Shown here: piece by piece, positions 20,866-29,104 of the stretch
Position numbering within the stretch: the stretch's first letter is position 1
Layout of the letters: each line of letters begins with the position of its first letter
Source: Mesosutterella faecium
GTDB taxonomy: Bacteria > Pseudomonadota > Gammaproteobacteria > Burkholderiales > Burkholderiaceae_F
DNA length: 64,000 bases
Assembly (NCBI RefSeq): GCF_022809315.2
Contig: NZ_JAKZJU020000001.1
Location: 558,001 to 622,000, forward strand
Direction: 5' to 3'
Notes under the pieces: model-generated
What the model was told of the DNA's origin: nothing
Database searches by the model: none
What the model saw: the letters and a program-made list of their open reading frames with translations, nothing else
Program-made: the position numbers and the translations under genes

Positions 20866-20940
20866 CGGGTTTTCGTAGAAATTTTCTGAAAGTAATCAGA
20901 ATAATTGTAGCTAAGCTATTGAAATTCGGAGATTTATATA

Positions 20941-22170
20941 ATGAGCGTTCGACAAGTCTCCCGTCGTACAGCACTCACTTTGGCCGTGATTGCCGCTGCG
21001 GTTCTGGCGGCAGGATGCGGAAAGCAGCAGGCCGCCACCCAGACAAAGACACCTCCTGTGGAGGTGACTGTGGCCACAGTGTCGGCCAGGCCCATCCAGG
21101 TCGATGAGGAGATCTCGGGGCGCACCGTCGCTTACCGCGTGGCGGAGGTTCGCCCTCAAGTGAGCGGCGTTCTTCAGAAGCGTCTGTTTACTGAAGGTCA
21201 AATGGTGAAGGCGGGGCAGCCCCTTTACCAGATTGATGCATCTACTTACCGCGCCAATGAAGCGAGCGCGAAGGCCTCTCTGGCCCAGGCTGAAGCGGAG
21301 CTGGCTCTGGCTAAGGCCGATGCCGCACGTTCTTCTGCCCTGGTGAAGGTCAACGCCGTTTCCAAGCAGTCTGATGACACCGCTCAGGCCAGAGTGCAGA
21401 CGGCGGAGGCCTCGGTGAAGTCCGCACGCGCCGCTGTGACCAATGCCCAGATTAATGTTCGTTATACCTCGGTGCTCGCCCCAATCAGCGGGAGAGTCTC
21501 CATTTCCGAGGTGACGCCCGGCGCACTGATGACAGCCTACCAGGCGCAACGCATGACGGTTATTCATCAGCTCGATCCGATTTACGTCGATGTCCAGCAG
21601 ACCAACAAGCAGCTTCTGCAGCTGCGCAGGGACATTGCCTCGGGCAAGCTGAAGTCCAACGCAGACGGAACCACTCCCGTCAAAATCATCCTGGAAGACG
21701 GAACGGTCTACCCGATCATGGGCCGGCTCACCTTTAGGGGTGTGTCGGTCGGTGAAGATTCCGGAACGGTGACCCTGAGAGCGGTCGTCAGCAATCCCAA
21801 GGGCGAGCTGCTGCCGGGCATGTTTGTCCGAGCTTCACTGCCTGCAGGAAACATGCCCTCCGCCATTACAGTAAGCGCCCGCTCCGTCATGAGGGATATG
21901 CGTGGCGACCCGTACGTTTTTGTCGTCACCCCGGACAATAAAATCGAGCAAAGAAGCATCAAGACCGGGGCGCTCGTTGGAGGAACCGACTGGGTTGTAG
22001 AGTCGGGGCTCAAGGTGGGCGAGAAAGTGGTTTATGCCGGTCTGGATAAAGTCCGCGCCGGGGCCTCTGTCACGGCCGTGGAAAAGGGCAGCGCGCAGGC
22101 AGCGGCCCAGAAGCCGTCTGAGGCTTCGCCTGCGGCCTCCGCTGCGGCCTCCAGCGCGGCGGCCAAGTAA
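20941..22170 (+). CDS. RND efflux periplasmic adaptor (membrane fusion) lipoprotein
   Basis: A 409-residue AcrA/MexA-type adaptor that bridges the inner-membrane pump and outer-membrane channel. The lipobox LAAGC gives Cys22 (residues 18-22 of the N-terminus). An unusual SRR pair at residues 7-9 precedes the hydrophobic core. The biotinyl-lipoyl-like region VSGVLQKRLFTEGQMVKAGQ, a coiled-coil hairpin of Ala/Glu/Lys repeats (about 95-165), then beta-barrel and membrane-proximal domains follow. The C-terminus is Ala/Ser-rich low complexity. A GGAG site precedes the ATG by 10 bases. First gene of the three-gene pump operon. Confidence 0.93.
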   Translation: MSVRQVSRRTALTLAVIAAAVLAAGCGKQQAATQTKTPPVEVTVATVSARPIQVDEEISGRTVAYRVAEVRPQVSGVLQKRLFTEGQMVKAGQPLYQIDASTYRANEASAKASLAQAEAELALAKADAARSSALVKVNAVSKQSDDTAQARVQTAEASVKSARAAVTNAQINVRYTSVLAPISGRVSISEVTPGALMTAYQAQRMTVIHQLDPIYVDVQQTNKQLLQLRRDIASGKLKSNADGTTPVKIILEDGTVYPIMGRLTFRGVSVGEDSGTVTLRAVVSNPKGELLPGMFVRASLPAGNMPSAITVSARSVMRDMRGDPYVFVVTPDNKIEQRSIKTGALVGGTDWVVESGLKVGEKVVYAGLDKVRAGASVTAVEKGSAQAAAQKPSEASPAASAAASSAAAK

Positions 22171-22188
22171 GTCCTCGGGGGAGACGCC

Positions 22189-25100
22189 ATGTCAAGATTT
22201 TTTATTGACCGCCCGATTTTTGCCTGGGTGATCGCGCTGGTCCTCATGCTGATGGGGACGCTGTCCATCTTTACCATGCCTGTGTCGCAGTACCCGCAGA
22301 TTGCGCCCCCGCAGGTGACTGTGGTTGCCAACTACCCGGGCGCTTCCGCTGAGACGCTGCAGAATACGGTCACCCAGGTGATCGAGCAGCAGATGGTCGG
22401 CCTCGACGGCCTGATCTACATGAGCAATGAGTCTGACGGAACCGGCCGCATGCAAATGACCCTGACATTTGCGCCGGGAACCAATGCGGATATCGCTCAG
22501 GTTCAGGTGAACAACAAGCTTTCGATGGCTGAAGCCATGCTGCCTCAGGATGTGACCAGGCTGGGCATTCAGGTTCAGAAGTCAACGGCGAGCTTCCTGA
22601 TGGTCGTGTCCTTTACGACCGATGACGGAAGTCTTTCGGTGGCCGATCTGGGCGACTTCCTGGTCAACACGGTGCAGGATCCGCTGTCCCGAATTACCGG
22701 CGTCGGACAGACGACGGTTTTCGGCGCTTCCTACGCCATGCGCGTCTGGCTGGATCCCCACAAGCTCTACGCCTATAACCTGACGGCCTCTGACGTCACC
22801 TCTGCCATTGCAGCTCAGAACGCCCAGGTCACGGCCGGTCAGCTGGGAGGGCTGCCTCACCCGAGCGATCAGCCTGTGGAGCTCAACGCGACAATTACAG
22901 CGCAGTCTCTGCTTAAATCGGTGGATGACTTTAAAAAGCTGATTGTCAAAACGACGGAATCCGGAGCGACCGTGCGCCTGGCGGATGTGGCAAACATCGA
23001 GCTGGGGCGGCAGTCTTACGATGTGCAGGGCACCTACAACGGCATCCCGGCTTCGGGTATTGCCATTTATCTGTCTGCGGGCGCCAACGCCATCGAAACG
23101 GCGGATCTGGTGAAAAAGAAGGTGGCGGAGCTGCAGCCCTACTTTCCGGCCGGCATGAAGGTGGTGTACCCCTATGAGACGACGCCCTTTGTGAAGGCGG
23201 CCATGAAAGAAGTAGTGAAGACTCTGATCGAGGCCATCATCCTGGTCGTGATCGTGATGTATCTCTTCCTTCAGAACTGGAGAGCGACGTTGATCCCGGC
23301 AGTTGCCGTGCCGGTGGTGTTGCTGGGCACCTTTGCAGTTCTCAAGTTAACGGGATTCACGCTCAACATGCTGACCATGTTCGGCTTGGTGCTGGCAATC
23401 GGCCTGCTGGTCGATGACGCCATCGTTGTGGTCGAGAACGTGGAGCGAGTGATGCGGGAGGACGGAACAGACGCCCGCACCGCCACCATCAAGTCGATGT
23501 CCCAGATCACGGGTGCTCTGGTCGGCGTGGCGCTGGTTCTGTCCGCAGTGTTCATCCCGATGGCATTCTTCGGAGGCTCTACCGGCGTGATTTACCGGCA
23601 GTTCTCCATCACCATCGTGACGGCCATGCTCCTGTCGGTCACCGTGGCCTTGTCTCTGTCACCGGCTCTCTGCGCATCGATTCTGAAGCCGGTCTCGGAC
23701 AGCCACCACTTTGGGAAGAAAGGTTTCTTCGGGGCCTTTAACCGTGGCTTTGAAAAGGTGTCCAATGACTGCCGGCGCCTTGTTCTGTGGACGCACAATC
23801 ATCTTTGGATGACTCTCGGCGTCTACGCCCTGATCTGGATTGGGGTCGTGGTCGGCTTTATGAAGCTGCCTGGCTCTTTTGTTCCGGAAGAGGACCAGGG
23901 GACGATGATGTTTACCGTTCAGACGCCTGCGGGAAGTGCTCAGGAGCGCGTGCAGGAAGCTGAAAAGCAGATCCGCGATTACTTCTTCTCCAAGGAAAAG
24001 AAGTATACGGATTCGGTTTTCGACGTGGCCGGCTTCTCTCTGGCCGGCGGCGGCCAGAACATGGGACTGGGCTTCGTGAAGCTCAAGGACTGGGCCGAGA
24101 GAACGGGCAAAGGGTCTGATCCCCAGTCCATCGCTCTGCGGGCCAATATCGCCATGTCCAAGTACAAAGACGCCCGCATCGTGTTTTTCCCGCCGCCCGC
24201 CATTCCTGAGCTGGGCATTGCGGACGGTTTCGATATGTATATCGAAGACCGGTCGGGTCAGGGGCACGAAAAGCTGATGCAGGTTCGCAACCAGTTCCTC
24301 GCGATGGCGAATAAGGATCCGCGCCTGAGCCTGGTTCGTCCGAACGGCATGGAGGACACGCCGCAGTACAAGCTGGAGATGGATCGTGAAAAACTCCAAT
24401 CCTACGGTATCACGCTGAGCAACGCCAACACGGACCTCAGCACGATCTGGGGTGGAACGTACGTCAACCTGTTTATTGACCGCGAGCGCGTGAAGCGCGT
24501 TTACGTTCAGGCCGATCCCCATTTCCGCATGACCCCGGATGACCTGAAGCAGTGGTATGTCCGCAACTCTTCCGGCGAACTCGTGCCCTTCTCCGGTTTC
24601 TCCACCGGCAGCTGGACATTCGGTTCCCCGAGACTGGAGAGGTTTAACGCCAACGCAGCTGTCAACATCCAGGGCAACGCGGCCCCGGGAGTCTCCTCCG
24701 GTACGGCCATGGACGCCGTGGAGGAAATCGCCAAGAAGCTGCCCGCAGGATATGCCATCGAATGGAATGGCGTGTCTTATCAGGAACGCATGGCCAGCCA
24801 GGCTGCGGCGCCCCTGTACGCGCTGTCCCTGCTGGTGGTGTTCCTCTGCCTGGCGGCTCTGTACGAGTCCTGGACGATCCCGATCTCCATTCTGCTGGTC
24901 GTGCCGACAGGCGTGCTGGGTGCATTGGCGATGACGGGGCTGCTGGGAGGCCACAACGACGTGTACTTCCAGGTCGGCATGCTTACGACGATCGGCCTCG
25001 TTTCCAAGAACGCCATTCTGATTGTCGAGTTTGCGAAGATGCTCTATGACGCCGGGGAAGATCTGATTACCGCTTCTCTGGATGCCGTAAAGCTCCGCTT

Positions 25101-25332
25101 CCGCCCGATCGTCATGACTTCGCTTGCCTTCGGGCTGGGCGTTGTTCCGCTGGTCCTGGCGCATGGAGCCGGAGCCGGCGCGCAGAACGCGATCGGCATG
25201 GCCGTTCTTGGCGGCATCATTACGGGCACTATTCTGTGCGTGTGCCTGGTGCCCATGTTCTATGTGCAGGTGAACCGCATCTTCAGGACTAAGCGCCGCC
25301 AGCTGCCCGACGATAAGGGCGCTGCGGTCTGA
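22189..25332 (+). CDS. RND multidrug efflux pump, AcrB/MexB type (HAE1)
   Basis: A 1047-residue inner-membrane proton-driven transporter. The N-terminus MSRFFIDRPIFAWVIAL is typical of AcrB relatives. The proton-relay aspartates are Asp409-Asp410 in GLLVDDAIVVVENVERV (TM4), and the partner lysine is Lys940 in LVSKNAILIVEF (TM10). Two large periplasmic loops and 12 helices match the family length. It exports a wide range of drugs, detergents or bile salts in homologs; the true substrates here are unknown. It starts 18 bases after the adaptor gene with GGGGGAG upstream. Confidence 0.96.
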   Translation: MSRFFIDRPIFAWVIALVLMLMGTLSIFTMPVSQYPQIAPPQVTVVANYPGASAETLQNTVTQVIEQQMVGLDGLIYMSNESDGTGRMQMTLTFAPGTNADIAQVQVNNKLSMAEAMLPQDVTRLGIQVQKSTASFLMVVSFTTDDGSLSVADLGDFLVNTVQDPLSRITGVGQTTVFGASYAMRVWLDPHKLYAYNLTASDVTSAIAAQNAQVTAGQLGGLPHPSDQPVELNATITAQSLLKSVDDFKKLIVKTTESGATVRLADVANIELGRQSYDVQGTYNGIPASGIAIYLSAGANAIETADLVKKKVAELQPYFPAGMKVVYPYETTPFVKAAMKEVVKTLIEAIILVVIVMYLFLQNWRATLIPAVAVPVVLLGTFAVLKLTGFTLNMLTMFGLVLAIGLLVDDAIVVVENVERVMREDGTDARTATIKSMSQITGALVGVALVLSAVFIPMAFFGGSTGVIYRQFSITIVTAMLLSVTVALSLSPALCASILKPVSDSHHFGKKGFFGAFNRGFEKVSNDCRRLVLWTHNHLWMTLGVYALIWIGVVVGFMKLPGSFVPEEDQGTMMFTVQTPAGSAQERVQEAEKQIRDYFFSKEKKYTDSVFDVAGFSLAGGGQNMGLGFVKLKDWAERTGKGSDPQSIALRANIAMSKYKDARIVFFPPPAIPELGIADGFDMYIEDRSGQGHEKLMQVRNQFLAMANKDPRLSLVRPNGMEDTPQYKLEMDREKLQSYGITLSNANTDLSTIWGGTYVNLFIDRERVKRVYVQADPHFRMTPDDLKQWYVRNSSGELVPFSGFSTGSWTFGSPRLERFNANAAVNIQGNAAPGVSSGTAMDAVEEIAKKLPAGYAIEWNGVSYQERMASQAAAPLYALSLLVVFLCLAALYESWTIPISILLVVPTGVLGALAMTGLLGGHNDVYFQVGMLTTIGLVSKNAILIVEFAKMLYDAGEDLITASLDAVKLRFRPIVMTSLAFGLGVVPLVLAHGAGAGAQNAIGMAVLGGIITGTILCVCLVPMFYVQVNRIFRTKRRQLPDDKGAAV

Positions 25333-25337
25333 GTGGG

Positions 25338-26816
25338 ATGTTGAAAATGAAAAAGAAAACTGTATACGTCTCCCGCCGTGCCTTTTTGGGCTTAGGCGCA
25401 GTGTCCTCGGCATTGCTGCTTTCAGGGTGCGTCAACCTGGCGCCGGCTTATAAACAGCCTGCTGCGCCGGCTGAGACCACTGGACGCTGGGCCGTGGATC
25501 CTGCGGCGGCCGGTGTCAAGCAGGCTGAGCTCGTGGTTTGGGAGCAGTTTTTCCTGGACGAAAGGCTGAAGAAAGTCATACGCATGGCTCTGGACAACAA
25601 CAGGGACCTGCGCAGGGCCATGCTCGAGGTCGAGAGGCTGCGGGCGCTCTATCGCGTGTCGCGGGCAGATCTATTCCCGTCCGTGTCCGCGACGGCTTCC
25701 GGCAGTCACGCCAGGTCCTCCGTGGATACGCTCACTCCCGGAGCCTCGCGGATTTCCCATGTCTATGCGGCGGATCTCGCGATGTCCTCCTACGAGATCG
25801 ACTTTTTCGGACGCATACGCAATCTGAATGAACAGGCGCTGCAGGCTTATCTGGCCGGAGAGGACGCGCATCGGAGTGCCCAGAACACCCTCATCGCGGA
25901 AGTGGCCACGATGTGGCTGTCAATCGGGGCGGATCATGCCGCGCTTGATCTGGCCAATACAACGCTTCGCAGTCAGCAGCAGACTTACTCCTTGGTGGAA
26001 AAGAGCTACCAGTCTGGTACGGCCAACAAGCTCGAACTGTCTCAGTCCCAGCAGACGGTGGCCTCTGCCAAGGCCTCGGTGCAGGTTGCTCAGAATAGCC
26101 TGACCCAGGACGAAAACGCGCTGCGCCTGCTTGTGGGAGCGGAGGTGCCTCAGGAGCTTCTGCCGCGGCAGATTTCTTTGAAGGCTACGCTTCCTGCTTC
26201 GCTTCCCGCGGGGCTGCCCTCCGAGGTGCTGCTGCGCAGGCCCGACATAGCCGAGGCCGAGCGCAACCTCCGTTCAGCCAATGCGAGCATCGGGGTGGCG
26301 CGGGCCGCTTTCTTCCCGAGAGTCGCTCTGACGGGAGCCATAGGAACTGCCTCTACGGATCTTTCTGATCTCTTCAGCGGCGGCCGGGGCACATGGTCTT
26401 TCGCGCCGACGGTTTCCCTGCCTATTTTCCAGGGCGGGGCGAACGTAGCCAATCTTGAGGCTGCGAAGGTTTACCAGAAGGAAATGGTGGCGGCCTATGA
26501 AAAGGCGATTCAGTCGGCCTTCCGGGAAGTGAATGATGCTCTGTCTACGGAAAGCACGGTGACCAAGCGGCTGGCGGCTCAGGATGAGCTCGTCAAAGCC
26601 TCAGAAACGGCCTACGATCTTGCCATGACCAGATACAAGCATGGCGTTGACAATTTCCTTTCGGTTCTGGATGCCCAGAGAACGATGGTGGCTGCTCAGC
26701 AGACTCAGATTCAGACACAGCTGTCCCGCGCAGCCAGCCTTGTGACGCTCTACAAGGTGCTGGGCGGAGGGCAGGAGATAGAGAATCCGGTCCGCGGGGG
26801 CAACAAGGCATCATGA
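25338..26816 (+). CDS. RND efflux outer-membrane factor lipoprotein (OprM/NodT type)
   Basis: A 492-residue TolC-like channel lipoprotein. The signal is unusual: SRRAFLGLG (residues 13-21) looks like a twin-arginine motif, followed by a lipobox LLSGC (Cys32). Two OEP repeats follow, with RADLFPSVSATASGS, SYEIDFFGRIRN and LLRRPDIAEAERNLRSANAS, all standard for the NodT/OprM group. ATG 25338 is six bases after the pump gene; a second ATG at 25347 is possible. Its stop overlaps the start of the tetR gene (ATGA at 26813-26816). Confidence 0.93.
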   Translation: MLKMKKKTVYVSRRAFLGLGAVSSALLLSGCVNLAPAYKQPAAPAETTGRWAVDPAAAGVKQAELVVWEQFFLDERLKKVIRMALDNNRDLRRAMLEVERLRALYRVSRADLFPSVSATASGSHARSSVDTLTPGASRISHVYAADLAMSSYEIDFFGRIRNLNEQALQAYLAGEDAHRSAQNTLIAEVATMWLSIGADHAALDLANTTLRSQQQTYSLVEKSYQSGTANKLELSQSQQTVASAKASVQVAQNSLTQDENALRLLVGAEVPQELLPRQISLKATLPASLPAGLPSEVLLRRPDIAEAERNLRSANASIGVARAAFFPRVALTGAIGTASTDLSDLFSGGRGTWSFAPTVSLPIFQGGANVANLEAAKVYQKEMVAAYEKAIQSAFREVNDALSTESTVTKRLAAQDELVKASETAYDLAMTRYKHGVDNFLSVLDAQRTMVAAQQTQIQTQLSRAASLVTLYKVLGGGQEIENPVRGGNKAS

Positions 26817-27484
26817 AGGAAGGAGTCAAACGCAGAGGCTCCAAAGCGGCGCAGAGGAGGGAGGAGATTCTGGATGCCGCCCTTCTCTGTTTCCGCGAAA
26901 AAGGATTCCACGCGGCCAGCATGAGCTCCGTTGCCAAGGCCTTTGGAATGAGCGCGGGGCACATCTACAACTACTTCAACAGCAAGGAAGATATCATCGG
27001 GGCCCTGGTGGCCCGATGGCTGAAGCAGTACATCAGCGAGACTCTGATAGTTGCAGAGAAAGACCCTGAGATCCAGAAGGAAAGACTCTACAAAATCGTC
27101 TACAGGGAACTTGATAAAAGAATCAACAGCGGCGATAAGGCTCTGCTGTTTGAAATAGCCGCCGAGAGCCTGCGCAACGAAAAAATCGCCCGGATCATCA
27201 GGAGCGCAGAGCAGGAAGCCGCCAAGTATCTGACTCAGCAGGCGCTGGAGCGCTATCAGGCCCTGAACCGCGAACCGCCTAAGGATTTGGTCTACAGGCT
27301 TGCCGTTGGAAACGCCATTTTCAACGGCCTTTGCTTTTTGTCCATTTCCAGATCGGATCTTTCCCTTGAGGCCCTGACGCCGATTGTCGTCCAACTGCTG
27401 ATGAACCTAGACGGTTTTCCCATCGTAGCCGCAGAGGGCTCAGGCTCGGGGCATTCCCCTTCACCGTCCGGCAAAGGGGAATGA
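26813..27484 (+). CDS. TetR-family transcriptional regulator
   Basis: A 223-residue regulator with an N-terminal helix-turn-helix (about residues 14-60) containing RREEILDAALLCFREKGF and MSAGHIYNYFNSKEDIIGAL. The C-terminal ligand domain is not assigned. The ATG overlaps the stop of the outer-membrane factor gene, so it is translated with the pump and is likely its local repressor; most efflux TetR genes are divergent, so the promoter-distal place is less common. The C-terminus is Gly/Ser/Pro-rich. Candidate operators are at 20827-20865. Confidence 0.9.
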   Translation: MKEGVKRRGSKAAQRREEILDAALLCFREKGFHAASMSSVAKAFGMSAGHIYNYFNSKEDIIGALVARWLKQYISETLIVAEKDPEIQKERLYKIVYRELDKRINSGDKALLFEIAAESLRNEKIARIIRSAEQEAAKYLTQQALERYQALNREPPKDLVYRLAVGNAIFNGLCFLSISRSDLSLEALTPIVVQLLMNLDGFPIVAAEGSGSGHSPSPSGKGE

Positions 27485-27486
27485 AG

Positions 27487-27521
27487 GCTCCGCGGCGGGA
27501 AAGGGATCTCCCGCCGGGAGC
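27487..27521. terminator. Hairpin between convergent tetR and the Do-type protease gene
   Basis: CTCC-GC-GGCGGGA pairs with TCCCGCC-G-GGAG around AAGGGATC in the 52-base gap between two convergent genes. There is no T-run on either side, so it may act as a rho-assisted or bidirectional stop. Confidence 0.5.
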
Positions 27522-27536
27522 GTGCCGGCTCCTCCC

Positions 27537-29012
27537 TTACTTGGCCTGCAGCTCAATCGGGACGAAGATCCTGCTCTTGTTTCTCTGGATGAGAAGCGCA
27601 ATCTGCTTGCGTCCCTTGAGAGCCTTGGAAAGGTCTCCGTTGGTCTTAACCGGGGTTCCGTTTACGGACACGATGATGTCCCCCGGACGAATCCCGGCTT
27701 TCGCAGCCGCGCCTTCAGCCTGTGCGATCAGAAGACCGGAAGTGCCGGCTCTCTTTGCTTCCTTAGCCGTCAGCGGGCGAACGGTAACGCCGAGTCTGCC
27801 CTGGGATTCCTGTTTTACCGCGCCCTGAGAGTCGTCGCTGTCCGAGCCTTTAGCCGCATGTGCACTTTCCGTCGAGCTCCCGATGGTGACAGGAATGCTG
27901 ATCTGCTTCTTATCGCGCAGAACGGTCAGCTCGATGCGGGTGCCAGGCTTTGTAAACGAGATCAGCCTCGGTACGTCGCTGAAGCTCTTGATTTTTTCTC
28001 CGTTGACGGCAGTGATGATGTCCCCAGGCTTCAGGCCGGAGTTTGCGGCGGGGCCGTTGGCCTCAACCTGAGCGATGACGGCTCCTTTGGTTTCCTCAGG
28101 AAGTCCGAAGCTCTTTGCCAGTTCCGGCGACAGCTGCTGCACCATGACCCCGAGACGGCCGCGGGTTACTTTCCCGTTTTTGATGATCTGGTCTTTGACC
28201 TGGCTCGCAATGTTGATCGGGATCGCGAAGGAAAGGCCCATTGATCCGCCGGAAGTCGAGAAAATCTGCGAGTTGATGCCGATCACTTCGCCGTTCATGT
28301 TGAACAGCGGACCACCGGAGTTGCCCGGGTTGATGGCGACGTCCGTCTGTATGAACGGGACGATGTTTTCCTCAATGTTGCGGGATTTGGCAGAAACGAT
28401 GCCCGCCGTGACGGAGTTGGTAAGGCCGAACGGACTGCCGATGGCCGCCACCCATTCGCCGACCTTGACATTGTCGCTGTTGCCGAGGCGGACGACAGGA
28501 AGCCCCTTAGCGTCAATTTTCACGACAGCAATATCCGTCTGTTCGTCGTAGCCGAGGACCTTGCCTTTGAATTCCCGGTCATCGGTCAGCCGGACGATGA
28601 TCTCGTCGGCATCGCTCACCACATGCGCATTGGTGAGAATCAGGCCGTCAGAGCTGATGATAAAGCCAGATCCAGTGCCCCGCTGCTCAGGGACGGTGCG
28701 CTCTCCCCCGCCGAAGAAGGGGAAGCCGAAGCGCCTGAAGATTTCTGCCTGGTCATCCGGGATATTGTTGAACAGGCCGTTGACTTTTTCCTTGTGCGCC
28801 TTCTTGACCATGGAAATGTTCACAACAGCCTTGCCGTAGTGATCCACGAGGACCGTAAAGTCCGGCAGCTTCTGCTGATTGATGATGGGGCCGGGGGCGG
28901 CAGCCGAAGGTGAGGCGGCGTTTTTTGCATTGGCCGTGAAGACTCCGCCTGCGAACGCGGCCACAATGGCTGCCGTAACCAGGGCGGGTTTCATGAATTT
29001 GGAAGAAAACAA
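27537..29012 (-). CDS. Do-family periplasmic serine protease (DegP/DegQ/MucD type)
   Basis: A periplasmic quality-control protease/chaperone. The catalytic triad is visible: His in GLILTNAHVVSDADE, Asp in EQTDIAVVKID and Ser in NPGNSGGPLFNM. Two PDZ domains follow (GAVIAQVEANGPAANSGLKPGD and GLLIAQAEGAAAKAGIRPGD). I place the start at TTG 29012 because GAGGAG lies 7 bases upstream; the next in-frame ATG (28994) has no such site. This gives 491 residues with a short charged n-region, hydrophobic core and a cleavage site near TANA. It is downstream of the histidine kinase gene on the same strand (92-base gap), suggesting envelope-stress control. Confidence 0.92.
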   Translation of the reverse strand: MFSSKFMKPALVTAAIVAAFAGGVFTANAKNAASPSAAAPGPIINQQKLPDFTVLVDHYGKAVVNISMVKKAHKEKVNGLFNNIPDDQAEIFRRFGFPFFGGGERTVPEQRGTGSGFIISSDGLILTNAHVVSDADEIIVRLTDDREFKGKVLGYDEQTDIAVVKIDAKGLPVVRLGNSDNVKVGEWVAAIGSPFGLTNSVTAGIVSAKSRNIEENIVPFIQTDVAINPGNSGGPLFNMNGEVIGINSQIFSTSGGSMGLSFAIPINIASQVKDQIIKNGKVTRGRLGVMVQQLSPELAKSFGLPEETKGAVIAQVEANGPAANSGLKPGDIITAVNGEKIKSFSDVPRLISFTKPGTRIELTVLRDKKQISIPVTIGSSTESAHAAKGSDSDDSQGAVKQESQGRLGVTVRPLTAKEAKRAGTSGLLIAQAEGAAAKAGIRPGDIIVSVNGTPVKTNGDLSKALKGRKQIALLIQRNKSRIFVPIELQAK

Positions 29013-29104
29013 CGTGAATCTCCTCGAAAAATGAGCGCGCAGGCCCTCTGGGCAACGCCTGCAGATAGCCATAAAGATAATGGAAAACGATATATCTGCG
29101 TTTA

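Noticed and set aside
23659..25413. 584-residue minus-strand frame opposite the RND pump gene
   Set aside because: Shadow of the pump gene; no motif and no ribosome site.
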